In this document: one piece after another, positions 36,633-45,045 of the stretch
Position numbering within the stretch: position 1 is the first letter of the stretch
How the letters are laid out: every line of letters begins with the position of its first letter
From: Candidatus Competibacteraceae bacterium
Lineage (GTDB): Bacteria; Pseudomonadota; Gammaproteobacteria; Competibacterales; Competibacteraceae
Length of the DNA stretch: 64,000 bases
Direction: 5' to 3'
Assembly: GCA_003989075.1 (NCBI GenBank)
Contig: RXIX01000004.1
Location: 1-64,000 of the forward strand
Made by a program: the position numbers and the translations under genes
The notes under the pieces: generated by a model
What the model was told of the DNA's origin: nothing
The model's database searches: none
Seen by the model: only the letters and a program-made list of their open reading frames with translations

Positions 36633-37961
36633 ATGAGCTTCGACCCGACCCGTGTTTTCGGCGCTATCCTGCTGGCGGTGCTGGCCATGCTGTCGCTGCT
36701 GGCCGGCGCGGCCATTGGTCTGTTGCGCACGCCGGCGCCGCGCAGCACCGCGATTATCATGGCTTTTGGCACCGGGGCGCTCATCCAGGCCCTGGCGATG
36801 GAACTGGCCTTTGAAAGCGCGCAGCGGCTGCTGCATGAGGCCGGTCTGAGTGGCCTGAGTAGCTGGCTGTGGGTGGCGTTCGGCTTTACCGTGGGCGGGG
36901 TGCTGTATTCACTTGGCGACCGCCATCTGGAGCATTATGGCGCTGCCCTGCGCCACCCGGCGCTGGCCCGGCTGTATCTGCAGCGCCAGAAGCATGCGCA
37001 ATCCGCCGAACGGCTGGCGCAGCTGGCGCGGGTTGAATTGCTGCGCGCCCTGCCACCCGAGGAGATGGAAGGCGTGCTGCTCTGCGTCGAGCCGCTGCGG
37101 GTCAGTGCGGGCACGGTGATCTTCCGGCAGGGCGAGGCCGGTGATGCGCTCTATCTGATCGACGAGGGCGCAGTGCGCGTGCTGGACGCACCCGAGGCCA
37201 CGCCCGACGCCAGCGAACTGGCCCAGCTTGGCACGGGGCAATCATTCGGCGAGATCGCCCTGCTGACCGGTGCGCCGCGCACCGCAACCGTGGTGGCGCT
37301 GTGCGACAGCGTGCTGCTGAAAATCGCCCGCGAGCCGTTCGTGGAACTGCTGGACTGCTCGCCGCGCCTGCGCCAGGCGGTCGAAACGCTCAATTCGCAG
37401 CGCATCCTGCAGAACGTCGTCCGCCGCCACGATGCACCCGATGCCGAAAGCTGGCAGCAGATCGCCCTGGCCAATCTGCAGCGTCTGAGCCATGCCGAGG
37501 AAACCGCGCTGATGACCCGGCAGGCCTCGGCGGGCGCGCCGCTGGCCCTGTTTCTTGGCGCGATGCTGGACGGCATTCCCGAATCCGTGGTGATCGGCTC
37601 GACCTTCGAATCGCTGGCACAGTTCCGCTTTACCTTCCTGGTGGCGGTGTTTCTGTCCAATCTGCCCGAGGCGATCGCGAGCGCCGCCGGGATGAAGCGG
37701 GCCGGTTTCAGCACGCGGCGCATTGCCACCCTCTGGGGCCTGCTGGTGATCGCGGGTGCGCTGGCGGCGGCGCTGGGCAACCTGTTTCTGGTTGATGCTT
37801 CGCCCATGCTGCTGACCCTGGTCAGCGCCATTGCCGGCGGCGGCATCCTGGCCATGGTGGCCTCGGTGATGATGCCGGAGGCCTATGTTGACGGGGGTCC
37901 GGCGGTTGGACTGGCGACCATTGCCGGTTTCCTGTGCGCGTTTCTCTTCACCCTGGTCTGA
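36633..37961 (+). CDS. ZIP-type metal transporter with an inserted cyclic-nucleotide-binding domain
   Basis: 442 residues in three parts. Residues 8-97 hold three membrane helices; 135-245 are a CNBD/CAP-type domain with the phosphate-binding cassette FGEIALLTGAPRTATV (205-220, R216 the expected phosphate contact); 300-442 hold about five helices with ZIP-like sites DGIPES (313-318), NLPEAIAS (343-350) and MPEA. The histidines of canonical ZIP helices IV and V (HNxPEG) are replaced by Asp and Ser here. The CNBD thus occupies the long cytoplasmic loop after TM3, which in other ZIP proteins is a metal-sensing loop. Inferred: metal flux gated by cyclic nucleotide. Metal and nucleotide are unknown. 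Confidence 0.82.
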   Translation: MSFDPTRVFGAILLAVLAMLSLLAGAAIGLLRTPAPRSTAIIMAFGTGALIQALAMELAFESAQRLLHEAGLSGLSSWLWVAFGFTVGGVLYSLGDRHLEHYGAALRHPALARLYLQRQKHAQSAERLAQLARVELLRALPPEEMEGVLLCVEPLRVSAGTVIFRQGEAGDALYLIDEGAVRVLDAPEATPDASELAQLGTGQSFGEIALLTGAPRTATVVALCDSVLLKIAREPFVELLDCSPRLRQAVETLNSQRILQNVVRRHDAPDAESWQQIALANLQRLSHAEETALMTRQASAGAPLALFLGAMLDGIPESVVIGSTFESLAQFRFTFLVAVFLSNLPEAIASAAGMKRAGFSTRRIATLWGLLVIAGALAAALGNLFLVDASPMLLTLVSAIAGGGILAMVASVMMPEAYVDGGPAVGLATIAGFLCAFLFTLV

Positions 37962-37988
37962 ACCACAGGGGTGGACCAGCAGCGCCAC

Positions 37989-40082
37989 CTAGCGCCCCGC
38001 ACCCGATGCTGCCGGATGGGCTGCCCGCCAGGCACGCCCCAGTTGTCGCGCCTGTTCCATCTCAGCCTGACTCAGGCGACTGGCGGCGTAATCGAGCGGC
38101 TGCGCTGCATCCACATAACCGCTGGTAACCGCCAGATCCAGCCACATATAAGCCTTGACCCAGTTGCCTGCGACCCCGCGCCCGCTGCTGTAGAACAGGC
38201 CCAGTCCGTACTGCGCCAGCGGCAGGCCGCTCTCGGCAGCCTTCTCAAACCAGCGGAAGGCTTCGCGATCATCACGGGCCACACCGCGCCCACTCGCATA
38301 CGCCACCCCGAGCAGCACCTCGGCCAGTGCCAGACCCTGGCCGGCAGCCTTGCGATACCAGTTCACCGCCTGGGCATCATCGCGCGCCAGCCGGCCGCGC
38401 CCATCGGCGTACATCACGCCCAGATTGAGCTGCGCGCCAGCCAGACCGTGCTCGGCAGCCTTGCGATACCAGTTCACCGCCTGGGCGTCATCGCGCGCCA
38501 CGCCGCGCCCGGTCGCGTACAGTACGCCCAGACTGAACTCGGCCTCGGCATCGCCCTGGGCGGCGGCCTTTTCAAACCAGCCAAACGCCGCGCGTTCATC
38601 GCGCGCCGTGCCATCACCCGCCATGTACAGCGCGCCCAGGCGCGTCTGGCTGGCGGCGTGACCGTGCTCGGCAGCCTTGCGATACCAGTTCACCGCCTGG
38701 GCGCTGTCCCGCGCGCCGAGCGCACCCCGGTCGTAGACCAGCCCCAGCCGGTACTGCGCGCCGACATCATCCTGCTCGGCGGCCTTGCGCAGCCATTCCA
38801 GCCCGGCCTGCGGATTGCGCGCGACACCCTCGCCGCTGAAATAGCGCTCGGCCAGCTGCATCTGCGCCTGCGGATTGCCGCCAGTCGCCGCCTGATTAAG
38901 GAGCTGCATGCCGCGCACCGGATCAAGCACCACGCCGCGCCCGCTCAGATAGCCATTGGCCAGTTCCAGTTGCGCCACTGCCAGTTCCTGTTCAGCGGCG
39001 CGCCGGTACCATTGCAGCGCTTCGCGCTCATCGCGCGGCAGACCGCCACGCCCCTCCGCATACATGCGCCCAAGGGCATACTGCGCCAGCGCCAGCCCGG
39101 TTTCGGCAGCCTGTCGATACCAGCGCACCGCCTCACTGTCATTGCGGGCAGTGCCCTGCCCCTCGGCATACAGCCGCCCGAGGTTGAACTGCGCCAGGGC
39201 CACACCCTGCCCGGCCGACTGGCGAAACCAGCGGAACGCCTCAGCCGGATTGGCTGCCAAGCCGCGTCCGAGCAGAGCGCGCAGCGCCAGATTGTACTGC
39301 GCCTCGGCATGTCCCTGCTCGGCGGCCTGGCGATACCAGCGCACTGCTTCGGCATCACTGGCTGTGACCCCGCGCCCAGCGGCATACATCGCGCCCAAGC
39401 CGAACTGGGCAGCGGCCAGGCCCTGGCGCGCCGATCGTTCGTACCACTCCACCGCGACTTTGTCGTTGCGTGATACGCCGCGACCGCTGGCGTAAAAGTT
39501 GCCCAGTTCAAACTGAGCGCCAGGATGATTTTGCTGCGCGGCACGCTGATACCAGTTAGCGGCCTCCCGATCATCCTGCGCCATGCCCTGACCGCTGGCA
39601 TATTTGCCGCCGAGTGTATACTGGGCTTCGGGATTGCCCCGCTCGGCGGACAGTCGCAGCCAGAACAGTGCCTCGCGTTCGCTGGGTGCCGCGCCCGGAT
39701 CGGCGGCATAGATCATGCCGAGATGAAACTGGGCATCGCCATTGCCCTGGGAGGCAGCCCGGCGCAACCACTCCAGGGCGTTGCGCTGGCTTTGCGTCAC
39801 CCCCTGACCACGCAGATACATCAGGCCGATCATGGTCTGCGCACCGGGATCGCCCTGCTTGGCCCAGACCATGTAGTCCTCGAAGGCCCGGGCATAATCA
39901 CCGCGCTGATAAGCCTCGGCGGCGCTGTTCGTGGAGGCATTGGGGGCAACGGGGCGAAAGTCACCGTAATGCCAGATGCCCTTGTCATCCTGCCATTTTT
40001 TCACACCACTGCCGTTCTCGGCGGGCGGTGCAGCCTGTACCACGCCCGCCAACAGCATTGCCCACCACACCATCTTGCGCAT
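37989..40082 (-). CDS. Exported Sel1-repeat protein, 16 repeats, with N-terminal DUF4124-like segment
   Basis: 697 residues from the ATG at 40080-40082 with GGGGGA upstream. A signal peptide (MRKMVWWAMLLAGVVQA) is followed by a DUF4124-like piece (KKWQDDKGIWHYGDF) and then 16 Sel1-like units of about 36 residues, each with the pattern AQ..LG..Y..G.G...D...A..WY.KAA..G. A final helical segment ends the protein. Sel1 proteins are alpha-solenoid scaffolds for protein contacts, often in signalling, envelope stress or secretion. Several repeats are nearly identical at the DNA level (32-44 bases), pointing to recent duplication. Convergent with the CNBD-ZIP gene, divergent from terZ. Confidence 0.88.
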   Translation of the reverse strand: MRKMVWWAMLLAGVVQAAPPAENGSGVKKWQDDKGIWHYGDFRPVAPNASTNSAAEAYQRGDYARAFEDYMVWAKQGDPGAQTMIGLMYLRGQGVTQSQRNALEWLRRAASQGNGDAQFHLGMIYAADPGAAPSEREALFWLRLSAERGNPEAQYTLGGKYASGQGMAQDDREAANWYQRAAQQNHPGAQFELGNFYASGRGVSRNDKVAVEWYERSARQGLAAAQFGLGAMYAAGRGVTASDAEAVRWYRQAAEQGHAEAQYNLALRALLGRGLAANPAEAFRWFRQSAGQGVALAQFNLGRLYAEGQGTARNDSEAVRWYRQAAETGLALAQYALGRMYAEGRGGLPRDEREALQWYRRAAEQELAVAQLELANGYLSGRGVVLDPVRGMQLLNQAATGGNPQAQMQLAERYFSGEGVARNPQAGLEWLRKAAEQDDVGAQYRLGLVYDRGALGARDSAQAVNWYRKAAEHGHAASQTRLGALYMAGDGTARDERAAFGWFEKAAAQGDAEAEFSLGVLYATGRGVARDDAQAVNWYRKAAEHGLAGAQLNLGVMYADGRGRLARDDAQAVNWYRKAAGQGLALAEVLLGVAYASGRGVARDDREAFRWFEKAAESGLPLAQYGLGLFYSSGRGVAGNWVKAYMWLDLAVTSGYVDAAQPLDYAASRLSQAEMEQARQLGRAWRAAHPAASGAGR
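38344..38703 (-). repeat. Near-identical DNA repeats inside the Sel1 gene
   Basis: A 32-base block is identical at 38344-38375, 38455-38486 and 38671-38702, spaced 111 and 216 bases (37 and 72 codons). The second and third copies agree over 44 bases (38444-38487 and 38660-38703). They encode NWYRKAAxxG with the same codons, which indicates recent unit duplication or gene conversion. Confidence 0.85.
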
Positions 40083-40251
40083 ACCGCTTTCCCCCAAGTC
40101 GCGCCGGGACATCTTGAATTTCTGTAAACAGTCTCAATTCTAATGATAAGCAGCGCAGCCGTCGCGACTACCCGGTCGTGCCCGCACCGTATCCAAAGCG
40201 GACGCGCGTGTACACCATAAGACACCACCACTCATTGCAGAGGATTTCCGC
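40083..40251. promoter_or_regulatory. Divergent intergenic region of the Sel1 gene and terZ
   Basis: 169 bases with an AT-rich island at about 40110-40152 in otherwise GC-rich DNA, the most likely site of the ter and sel1 promoters. TTGAAT near 40113 and TCTAAT near 40137 could be boxes but the spacing is too long for confidence. A GAGGATT ribosome site precedes terZ. Confidence 0.35.
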
Positions 40252-40854
40252 ATGGCCATCAATCTCCAGAAGGGACAACGTATCAGCTTGGACAAGGAAG
40301 CCGGCCGGCGTCTGAATCGGGTCGTCATGGGCCTCGGTTGGGGCATGAAGCAGGTGCAGAGCCGCGGTTTCCTCGGCTTTGGCAGCGGTACGCGCCAGGA
40401 AGCGGTTGACCTGGATGCCTCCTGCCTGCTGTTCGACGGCAATGGCCAGCTCACGGATACCGTCTGGTTTCGACAACTGCGCAGCCAATGCGGCTCCATC
40501 CAGCACAGCGGCGATGACCGCTCGGGCGGGGGCGAAGCCGGTGCTGATAACGAGCGCATCGCCATCGAACTGGATCGGATTCCGCCGACCGTGCAGGTGC
40601 TGCTGTTCACGGTCAACAGCTTCAGCGGCGAGAGCTTCGCCGGTATTCCCAATGCCTTCTGCCGCCTGGTGGATGCGGCCAATGGCAGCGAGATCGCCCG
40701 CTTCGATCTGTCCCTGGAAGGCGGCCAGCATACCGGCCTGATCATGGCCAAGCTGTATCGCCATAACAGCGAGTGGAAGATGCAGGCCATCGGCGAGCAT
40801 GCCGAGGGACGCACCTTCCACGACCTGTTGCCCGCGCTGCGCCCCTACCTGTAA
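40252..40854 (+). CDS. terZ: TerD-family protein TerZ
   Basis: 200 residues, first gene of the ter operon. Closest to TerZ: it keeps the insertion GFLGFGSGT before VDLDASCLLFD, then DTVWFRQL, CGSIQHSGDDRSGGG and a C-terminal AIGEHAEGRTFHDL, all features of TerZ rather than TerD/E. The acidic residues DLDAS and the GDD site are those that bind Ca2+ in TerD. Members confer tellurite, phage and colicin resistance and are linked to membrane stress. Nineteen bases separate it from terA. Confidence 0.9.
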   Translation: MAINLQKGQRISLDKEAGRRLNRVVMGLGWGMKQVQSRGFLGFGSGTRQEAVDLDASCLLFDGNGQLTDTVWFRQLRSQCGSIQHSGDDRSGGGEAGADNERIAIELDRIPPTVQVLLFTVNSFSGESFAGIPNAFCRLVDAANGSEIARFDLSLEGGQHTGLIMAKLYRHNSEWKMQAIGEHAEGRTFHDLLPALRPYL

Positions 40855-40873
40855 GCGACGCAGGCTTTTGGTC

Positions 40874-42094
40874 ATGGATCTACAAGCGGGTCAGAACATC
40901 TCCATTTCCAGGCACAGCCCGGCACCGGCCGCCATCACCGTCGCGCTGGCCTGGGAACCGGCCACTACGGCGCTGACCCTGGATGCCAATGCCTTTGCCC
41001 TGGCAGCCTCGGGCAAGGTGCGTGGTGATGCCGATTTCATCTTCTACAATCAGCCAACACTGCCCGGCGGCGGTATCCAGCGGGCCGGGGATGGGCGCAG
41101 CTTCACCATCACTTTTGCCGCCCTGCCCGCTGGCATTGAACACATCGTGATCGCCCTGACCATCGATCAGGGCCAGCGCCGCGGCCAGTCGTTTGGACAA
41201 CTGACGCAGGTACGCACCGAGATCCGCGACGCGCAGACTCAGGCTGTGCTGGCGGCGTTTCCGCTGGCGACGCGCATGATGGCGGAAACCGCGCTGATCA
41301 TTGGCGAACTGTATCTGCGCAACGGTGAATGGAAATTCCGTGCCGTCGGCCAGGGTTTCGTCGGCGGACTGGCACCGCTGGCCCGGCAATACGGCGTTGA
41401 GGTCGCGGATGATCCGGATGTCGCTGCGCCAGCTGCACCACCAGCAGCGCCGCCCAGCGCCGCGCCATCAGCCAAGCCGCTGCGCCTGGAAAAAATCACC
41501 CTGGAAAAAAAGGGCAGCAGCATTTCGCTGGAGAAGAAAGGCGCCGGCTTCGATGAACTGGTCATCAATCTGAACTGGAACCAGGGCAGCGCCAAAAGCG
41601 GCGGCTTCTTCGGCCGGCTGACCGGCAGCGGCAGAGTGGATCTTGATCTCGGTTGCCTGTTCAAGCTGCGCGATGGCCGCGCCGGTGCCGTGCAGGCGCT
41701 CGGCGACAGCTTCGGCAGCCTGCAACAGCCGCCCTATATCCAATTAATGGGCGATGACCGCAGCGGCGCCAGCGCCGAGGGCGAATTCCTGCGCATCAAC
41801 GGCCGCGAATGGGCGCACATCGACCGGATCGTGGTCTTTGCTCTGATCTATCAGGGCGCGCCCAACTGGGCGGAAACCGATGCCGTGGTCACCCTGCGCA
41901 CGCCCCATCAGCCGACCCTGGAAATCCGCCTGGACAGCCATCGCAATGACCAGCGTATGTGCGCGCTGGCCATGCTGGAGAACCAGAGCGGCAACATCAG
42001 GGTCACAAAGCTGGTTGAATATTTCGCCGATCACCGCGTCCTCGATCAAGCCTATGGCTTCGGCCTGCGCTGGGTCGCCGGCTCCAAGGGTTAG
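40874..42094 (+). CDS. terA: Tellurium resistance protein TerA
   Basis: 406 residues with two TerD-like halves joined by an Ala/Pro/Ser-rich linker (about 180-200). The first half opens MDLQAGQNISISRH and ends GGLAPLARQYGVEV; the second begins LRLEKITLEKKGSSISLEKK and contains VDLDLGCLFKLRDG, QLMGDDRSG and DSHRNDQRMCAL, characteristic of TerA. The calcium-type acidic residues are weaker in the first half. The start is the ATG at 40874; the longer frame reads back into terZ. Confidence 0.9.
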   Translation: MDLQAGQNISISRHSPAPAAITVALAWEPATTALTLDANAFALAASGKVRGDADFIFYNQPTLPGGGIQRAGDGRSFTITFAALPAGIEHIVIALTIDQGQRRGQSFGQLTQVRTEIRDAQTQAVLAAFPLATRMMAETALIIGELYLRNGEWKFRAVGQGFVGGLAPLARQYGVEVADDPDVAAPAAPPAAPPSAAPSAKPLRLEKITLEKKGSSISLEKKGAGFDELVINLNWNQGSAKSGGFFGRLTGSGRVDLDLGCLFKLRDGRAGAVQALGDSFGSLQQPPYIQLMGDDRSGASAEGEFLRINGREWAHIDRIVVFALIYQGAPNWAETDAVVTLRTPHQPTLEIRLDSHRNDQRMCALAMLENQSGNIRVTKLVEYFADHRVLDQAYGFGLRWVAGSKG

Positions 42095-42141
42095 GCAACT
42101 CCACGCTTCACCCCTACATCAATCAACGAAGGAGAAGACAC

Positions 42142-42597
42142 ATGGCTCTCGAATGGCTCAAGCAGCGCTTCAATGAAGTCTCCACGACCCTGCAGGGCGA
42201 AGTTTCCAAGATTCGCAACAAAAGCTTCCTGGAAGCGGTCGTGGCCGGCTGCGTCCTGGTCGCCTATGCCGATGGCGTGGCCCGCGACGAGGAAAAGCAG
42301 AAGATGATCGGTTTCCTGCGCACTAACCCGATTCTTTCGGTGTACAGCACCGAGGACGTCATTGCCATCTTCGACAAGTACGCCAAGCAGTTTGATTCCG
42401 ATGTCCAGATCGGTCAGGCCAACGCCCTGCAGGCGGTTGCCAAGGTCAAGGACAAGTCCGATGAAGCACGGCTGATGGTGCGGGTGTGCTGCGCGATCGG
42501 CGCCGCCGATGGCAATTTCGACGATAACGAAAAGGCGATCGTGCGCAAGATCTGCACCGAACTGGGCCTGAACCCCCAAGACTTTGATCTGACCTGA
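42142..42597 (+). CDS. terB: Tellurite resistance protein TerB
   Basis: 151 residues, all helical. Two acidic helix-turn motifs, AYADGVARDEEKQKM (about 45-59) and GAADGNFDDNEKAIV (about 120-134), are the metal-binding pair of TerB. A GAAGGAG site precedes the ATG. TerB is a cytosolic, membrane-associated partner of TerC in E. coli. It sits between terA and terC as in plasmid ter operons. Confidence 0.95.
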   Translation: MALEWLKQRFNEVSTTLQGEVSKIRNKSFLEAVVAGCVLVAYADGVARDEEKQKMIGFLRTNPILSVYSTEDVIAIFDKYAKQFDSDVQIGQANALQAVAKVKDKSDEARLMVRVCCAIGAADGNFDDNEKAIVRKICTELGLNPQDFDLT

Positions 42598-42611
42598 GCA
42601 GCCGGGACATC

Positions 42612-43661
42612 ATGGAACAACATCTCGGTTTTCCACTGGAAACCATCGCCATTTTCGTGGCGGTGGTAGCCTTCTCGGTCTGGCTCGACCTGCGTCTGCA
42701 TAAGGACAGCGAAGACATCAGCATCCCCAATGCCGTGGCCTGGTCACTGTTCTGGATCTGCCTGGCGATTGGTTTCTATTTCTACCTGAAAATCCACCAC
42801 AGCCCGGAATTCGCCGATCTGTTCCTGGCCGGCTATATCCTGGAAAAGTCGCTGTCGGTGGATAACCTGATGGTATTCGTCGCCATCTTTGCCTCCTTTG
42901 GCATCAAGGGCGCGCTACAGCATCGGGTACTGTATTTCGGCATCCTCGGCGCGGTGATCTTCCGCATGCTGTTCATCGCTTTTGGCACCAGCCTGTTTGG
43001 CCTGAGCACCTGGATTGAATTCGTGTTCGCCGCCATCGTGGCCTGGACCGGCTGGAAGATGCTCAGCGGCGTCGGCGAGAACGACGAGATCGCCGATTAC
43101 TCCGATCACTGGTCGGTACGGGTGACCCAGAAGCTGGTACCGATCTTTCCGCGCCTGCACGGCGGGCAGTTTCTGGTCAGCCATGGCCATGTGCAAACCA
43201 TGGTGCAGCAGGATTCCAGCATCTCGGTTGCCCGCGAGGCAGCGGTCTACGCCACGCCGATGCTGCTGTGCCTGGTGTGCATCGAAGTCTCCGACATTAT
43301 TTTCGCCTTTGACTCGGTGCCGGCGGTGATCGCGGTGACCCGCGAGCCGCTGCTGGTTTATTCGGCGGTGATCTTCGCCATTCTCGGCCTGCGTTCGCTG
43401 TATTTCGTGCTGGCGGCGGCACAGCAGTATCTGGTGCACCTGGACAAGGCCGTAGCCGCGCTGCTGTTCTTCATTGCCTTCAAGCTGGCACTGCAGGCCT
43501 CCAACCACATCTTCCATTGGCCGGGTTGGGAAATTTCCGCCAACCTCAGTCTGATGATCATTCTCGGCACCCTGGCGGTGGGCGTGATTGCCTCGCTGCT
43601 ATTCCCCGGCGCTCCGGAGGAAGAGACAGAACGCGAAGCCCCGGTAAAGAAAGCGGATTAA
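42612..43661 (+). CDS. terC: TerC integral membrane protein
   Basis: 349 residues, about nine membrane helices. It has the family marks EKSLSVDNLMVFVAIF and FAFDSVPAVIAVTREP, each with aspartates inside the membrane, and a central loop DHWSVRVTQKLVPIFPRLHGGQFLV. TerC proteins are linked to tellurite resistance and, in other bacteria, to Mn2+ efflux or metalation of exported proteins. Fourteen bases follow terB. Confidence 0.95.
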   Translation: MEQHLGFPLETIAIFVAVVAFSVWLDLRLHKDSEDISIPNAVAWSLFWICLAIGFYFYLKIHHSPEFADLFLAGYILEKSLSVDNLMVFVAIFASFGIKGALQHRVLYFGILGAVIFRMLFIAFGTSLFGLSTWIEFVFAAIVAWTGWKMLSGVGENDEIADYSDHWSVRVTQKLVPIFPRLHGGQFLVSHGHVQTMVQQDSSISVAREAAVYATPMLLCLVCIEVSDIIFAFDSVPAVIAVTREPLLVYSAVIFAILGLRSLYFVLAAAQQYLVHLDKAVAALLFFIAFKLALQASNHIFHWPGWEISANLSLMIILGTLAVGVIASLLFPGAPEEETEREAPVKKAD

Positions 43662-43754
43662 TCGCATCCAATCATGCGGGCGGCCAGGAACCCTTCCCAA
43701 GCCGCCCGCCCCTTCGCCCTTCAGCGTGTTGTCGATTTAGGAAGGATGATCCCG

Positions 43755-44330
43755 ATGGCCATTTCCCTCAACAAAGGCGAGCGCCTGTCGCTCAGCAAGG
43801 AAGCACCTCACCTGAAAAAGGTACTGGTCGGTCTGGGCTGGGATGCCCGCGCCACCGATGGCGCCGATTTCGACCTGGACGCCTCGGCGTTCCTGCTCGG
43901 CATCGATGGCAAGGTGCGTTCGGAAGCCGACTTTATTTTCTATAACCAGCTCAAGTCGAGCTGTGGCTCGGTGCAGCATACCGGCGATAACCGCACCGGC
44001 GCCGGCGAAGGCGACGACGAAGCGCTGATGGTGGATTTATCGCGCGTGCCGGCCGAGGTGCAGAAAATCGCCTTCACCGTGACCATTCACGAAGCTGATG
44101 CCCGCCGACAGAACTTCGGCCAGGTTGGCAATGCCTATATCCGTCTGGTCAATGCCGAGACCAACACCGAGGTCGCCCGCTACGATCTGGCCGAGGACGC
44201 CTCGACCGAAACCGCGATGATCTTTGGCGAACTCTATCGCCATGGCAGTGATTGGAAATTCAGCGCGGTTGGTCAGGGCTATGCAGGCGGCCTGGCGGCG
44301 ATGTGCCGTCAATACGGCATCAATATCTGA
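43755..44330 (+). CDS. terD: Tellurium resistance protein TerD
   Basis: 191 residues, the canonical TerD fold: [59 protein letters not shown] (calcium sites), [17 protein letters not shown] and [23 protein letters not shown]. The start ATG at 43755 has AGGAAGG upstream; the longer frame begins in the terC-terD gap without a site. It is about as similar to terE as expected for neighbouring paralogues. Confidence 0.95.
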   Translation: MAISLNKGERLSLSKEAPHLKKVLVGLGWDARATDGADFDLDASAFLLGIDGKVRSEADFIFYNQLKSSCGSVQHTGDNRTGAGEGDDEALMVDLSRVPAEVQKIAFTVTIHEADARRQNFGQVGNAYIRLVNAETNTEVARYDLAEDASTETAMIFGELYRHGSDWKFSAVGQGYAGGLAAMCRQYGINI

Positions 44331-44369
44331 ACCTGAATCCCCCGTCGAACCCCGTGTAAGGAGTCAACC

Positions 44370-44948
44370 ATGGCTGTTTCTCTGCAGAAAGGTCAGAACG
44401 TTTCGCTGAGCAAGCAGGCGCCCGGCCTGAAAAAAGTGCGCTTTGGTCTGGGCTGGGATCTGCGCAAGACCGATGGCAGCGCCTTTGACCTGGACGCCTC
44501 GGCCTTCGTGCTGGACAGCGCCGGCAAGGTGCTCAGCGATCAGCATTTCGTGTTCTACAACAATACGCAGGATCCCTCCGGCGCCGTGGTTCACAAAGGC
44601 GATAACCGTACCGGCGAGGGCGAGGGCGATGACGAAGCCCTCGAAATCGAACTCGGGCAGATGCCCCCTAGCGCCGCCAAGGTCGCCTTCGTGGTCACGA
44701 TCCACGATGCCGAAGCGCGCCGGCAGAATTTCGGCCAGGTCGGCAATGCCTATATCCGCGCCCTGAATGTCGATGGCGAGCAGGAAATCGCCCGTTATGA
44801 TCTCTCCGAAGATGCCTCGACCGAAACCGCGATGATCTTCGGCGAGTTGTACCGGCATAACGAGGAATGGAAGTTCAAGGCCATCGGTCAGGGTTATGCC
44901 GGGGGTCTCGGCGCCGTAGCCCGCGATTATGGGGTCAATCTTGGCTAG
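44370..44948 (+). CDS. terE: Tellurium resistance protein TerE (TerD paralogue)
   Basis: 192 residues. Opens [23 protein letters not shown], with [52 protein letters not shown] and [33 protein letters not shown]. Long identical stretches with TerD show a tandem duplication. Last gene of the ter operon; a strong terminator follows 49 bases later. Confidence 0.93.
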   Translation: MAVSLQKGQNVSLSKQAPGLKKVRFGLGWDLRKTDGSAFDLDASAFVLDSAGKVLSDQHFVFYNNTQDPSGAVVHKGDNRTGEGEGDDEALEIELGQMPPSAAKVAFVVTIHDAEARRQNFGQVGNAYIRALNVDGEQEIARYDLSEDASTETAMIFGELYRHNEEWKFKAIGQGYAGGLGAVARDYGVNLG

Positions 44949-44997
44949 CAAACTCGGTTAGAATAAGCGGCGCTTGATCGCCGCGCTGAACTGATCC

Positions 44998-45025
44998 GGC
45001 CCGCCGGTCCCACGGCGGGCCTTTT
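44998..45025 (+). terminator. Intrinsic terminator after the ter operon
   Basis: Perfect nine-base-pair GC stem GGCCCGCCG (44998-45006) / CGGCGGGCC (45013-45021) with a six-base loop, then TTTTGCTTTC. Ends the ter transcript; because it lies only 20 bases before trpB it could also act as a leader attenuator for that gene. Confidence 0.85.
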
Positions 45026-45045
45026 GCTTTCTGGACAAGACCACC

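Noticed and set aside
38344-38703. Regular DNA repeats considered as a CRISPR array
   Set aside because: The repeats are in frame inside a coding Sel1 array, spaced by 36-37 codons; the sequence between them codes for the rest of each repeat. No cas genes.
43755-44948. terD and terE as a recent artefactual duplication
   Set aside because: They are clearly diverged paralogues in the canonical operon order, as in other ter operons.
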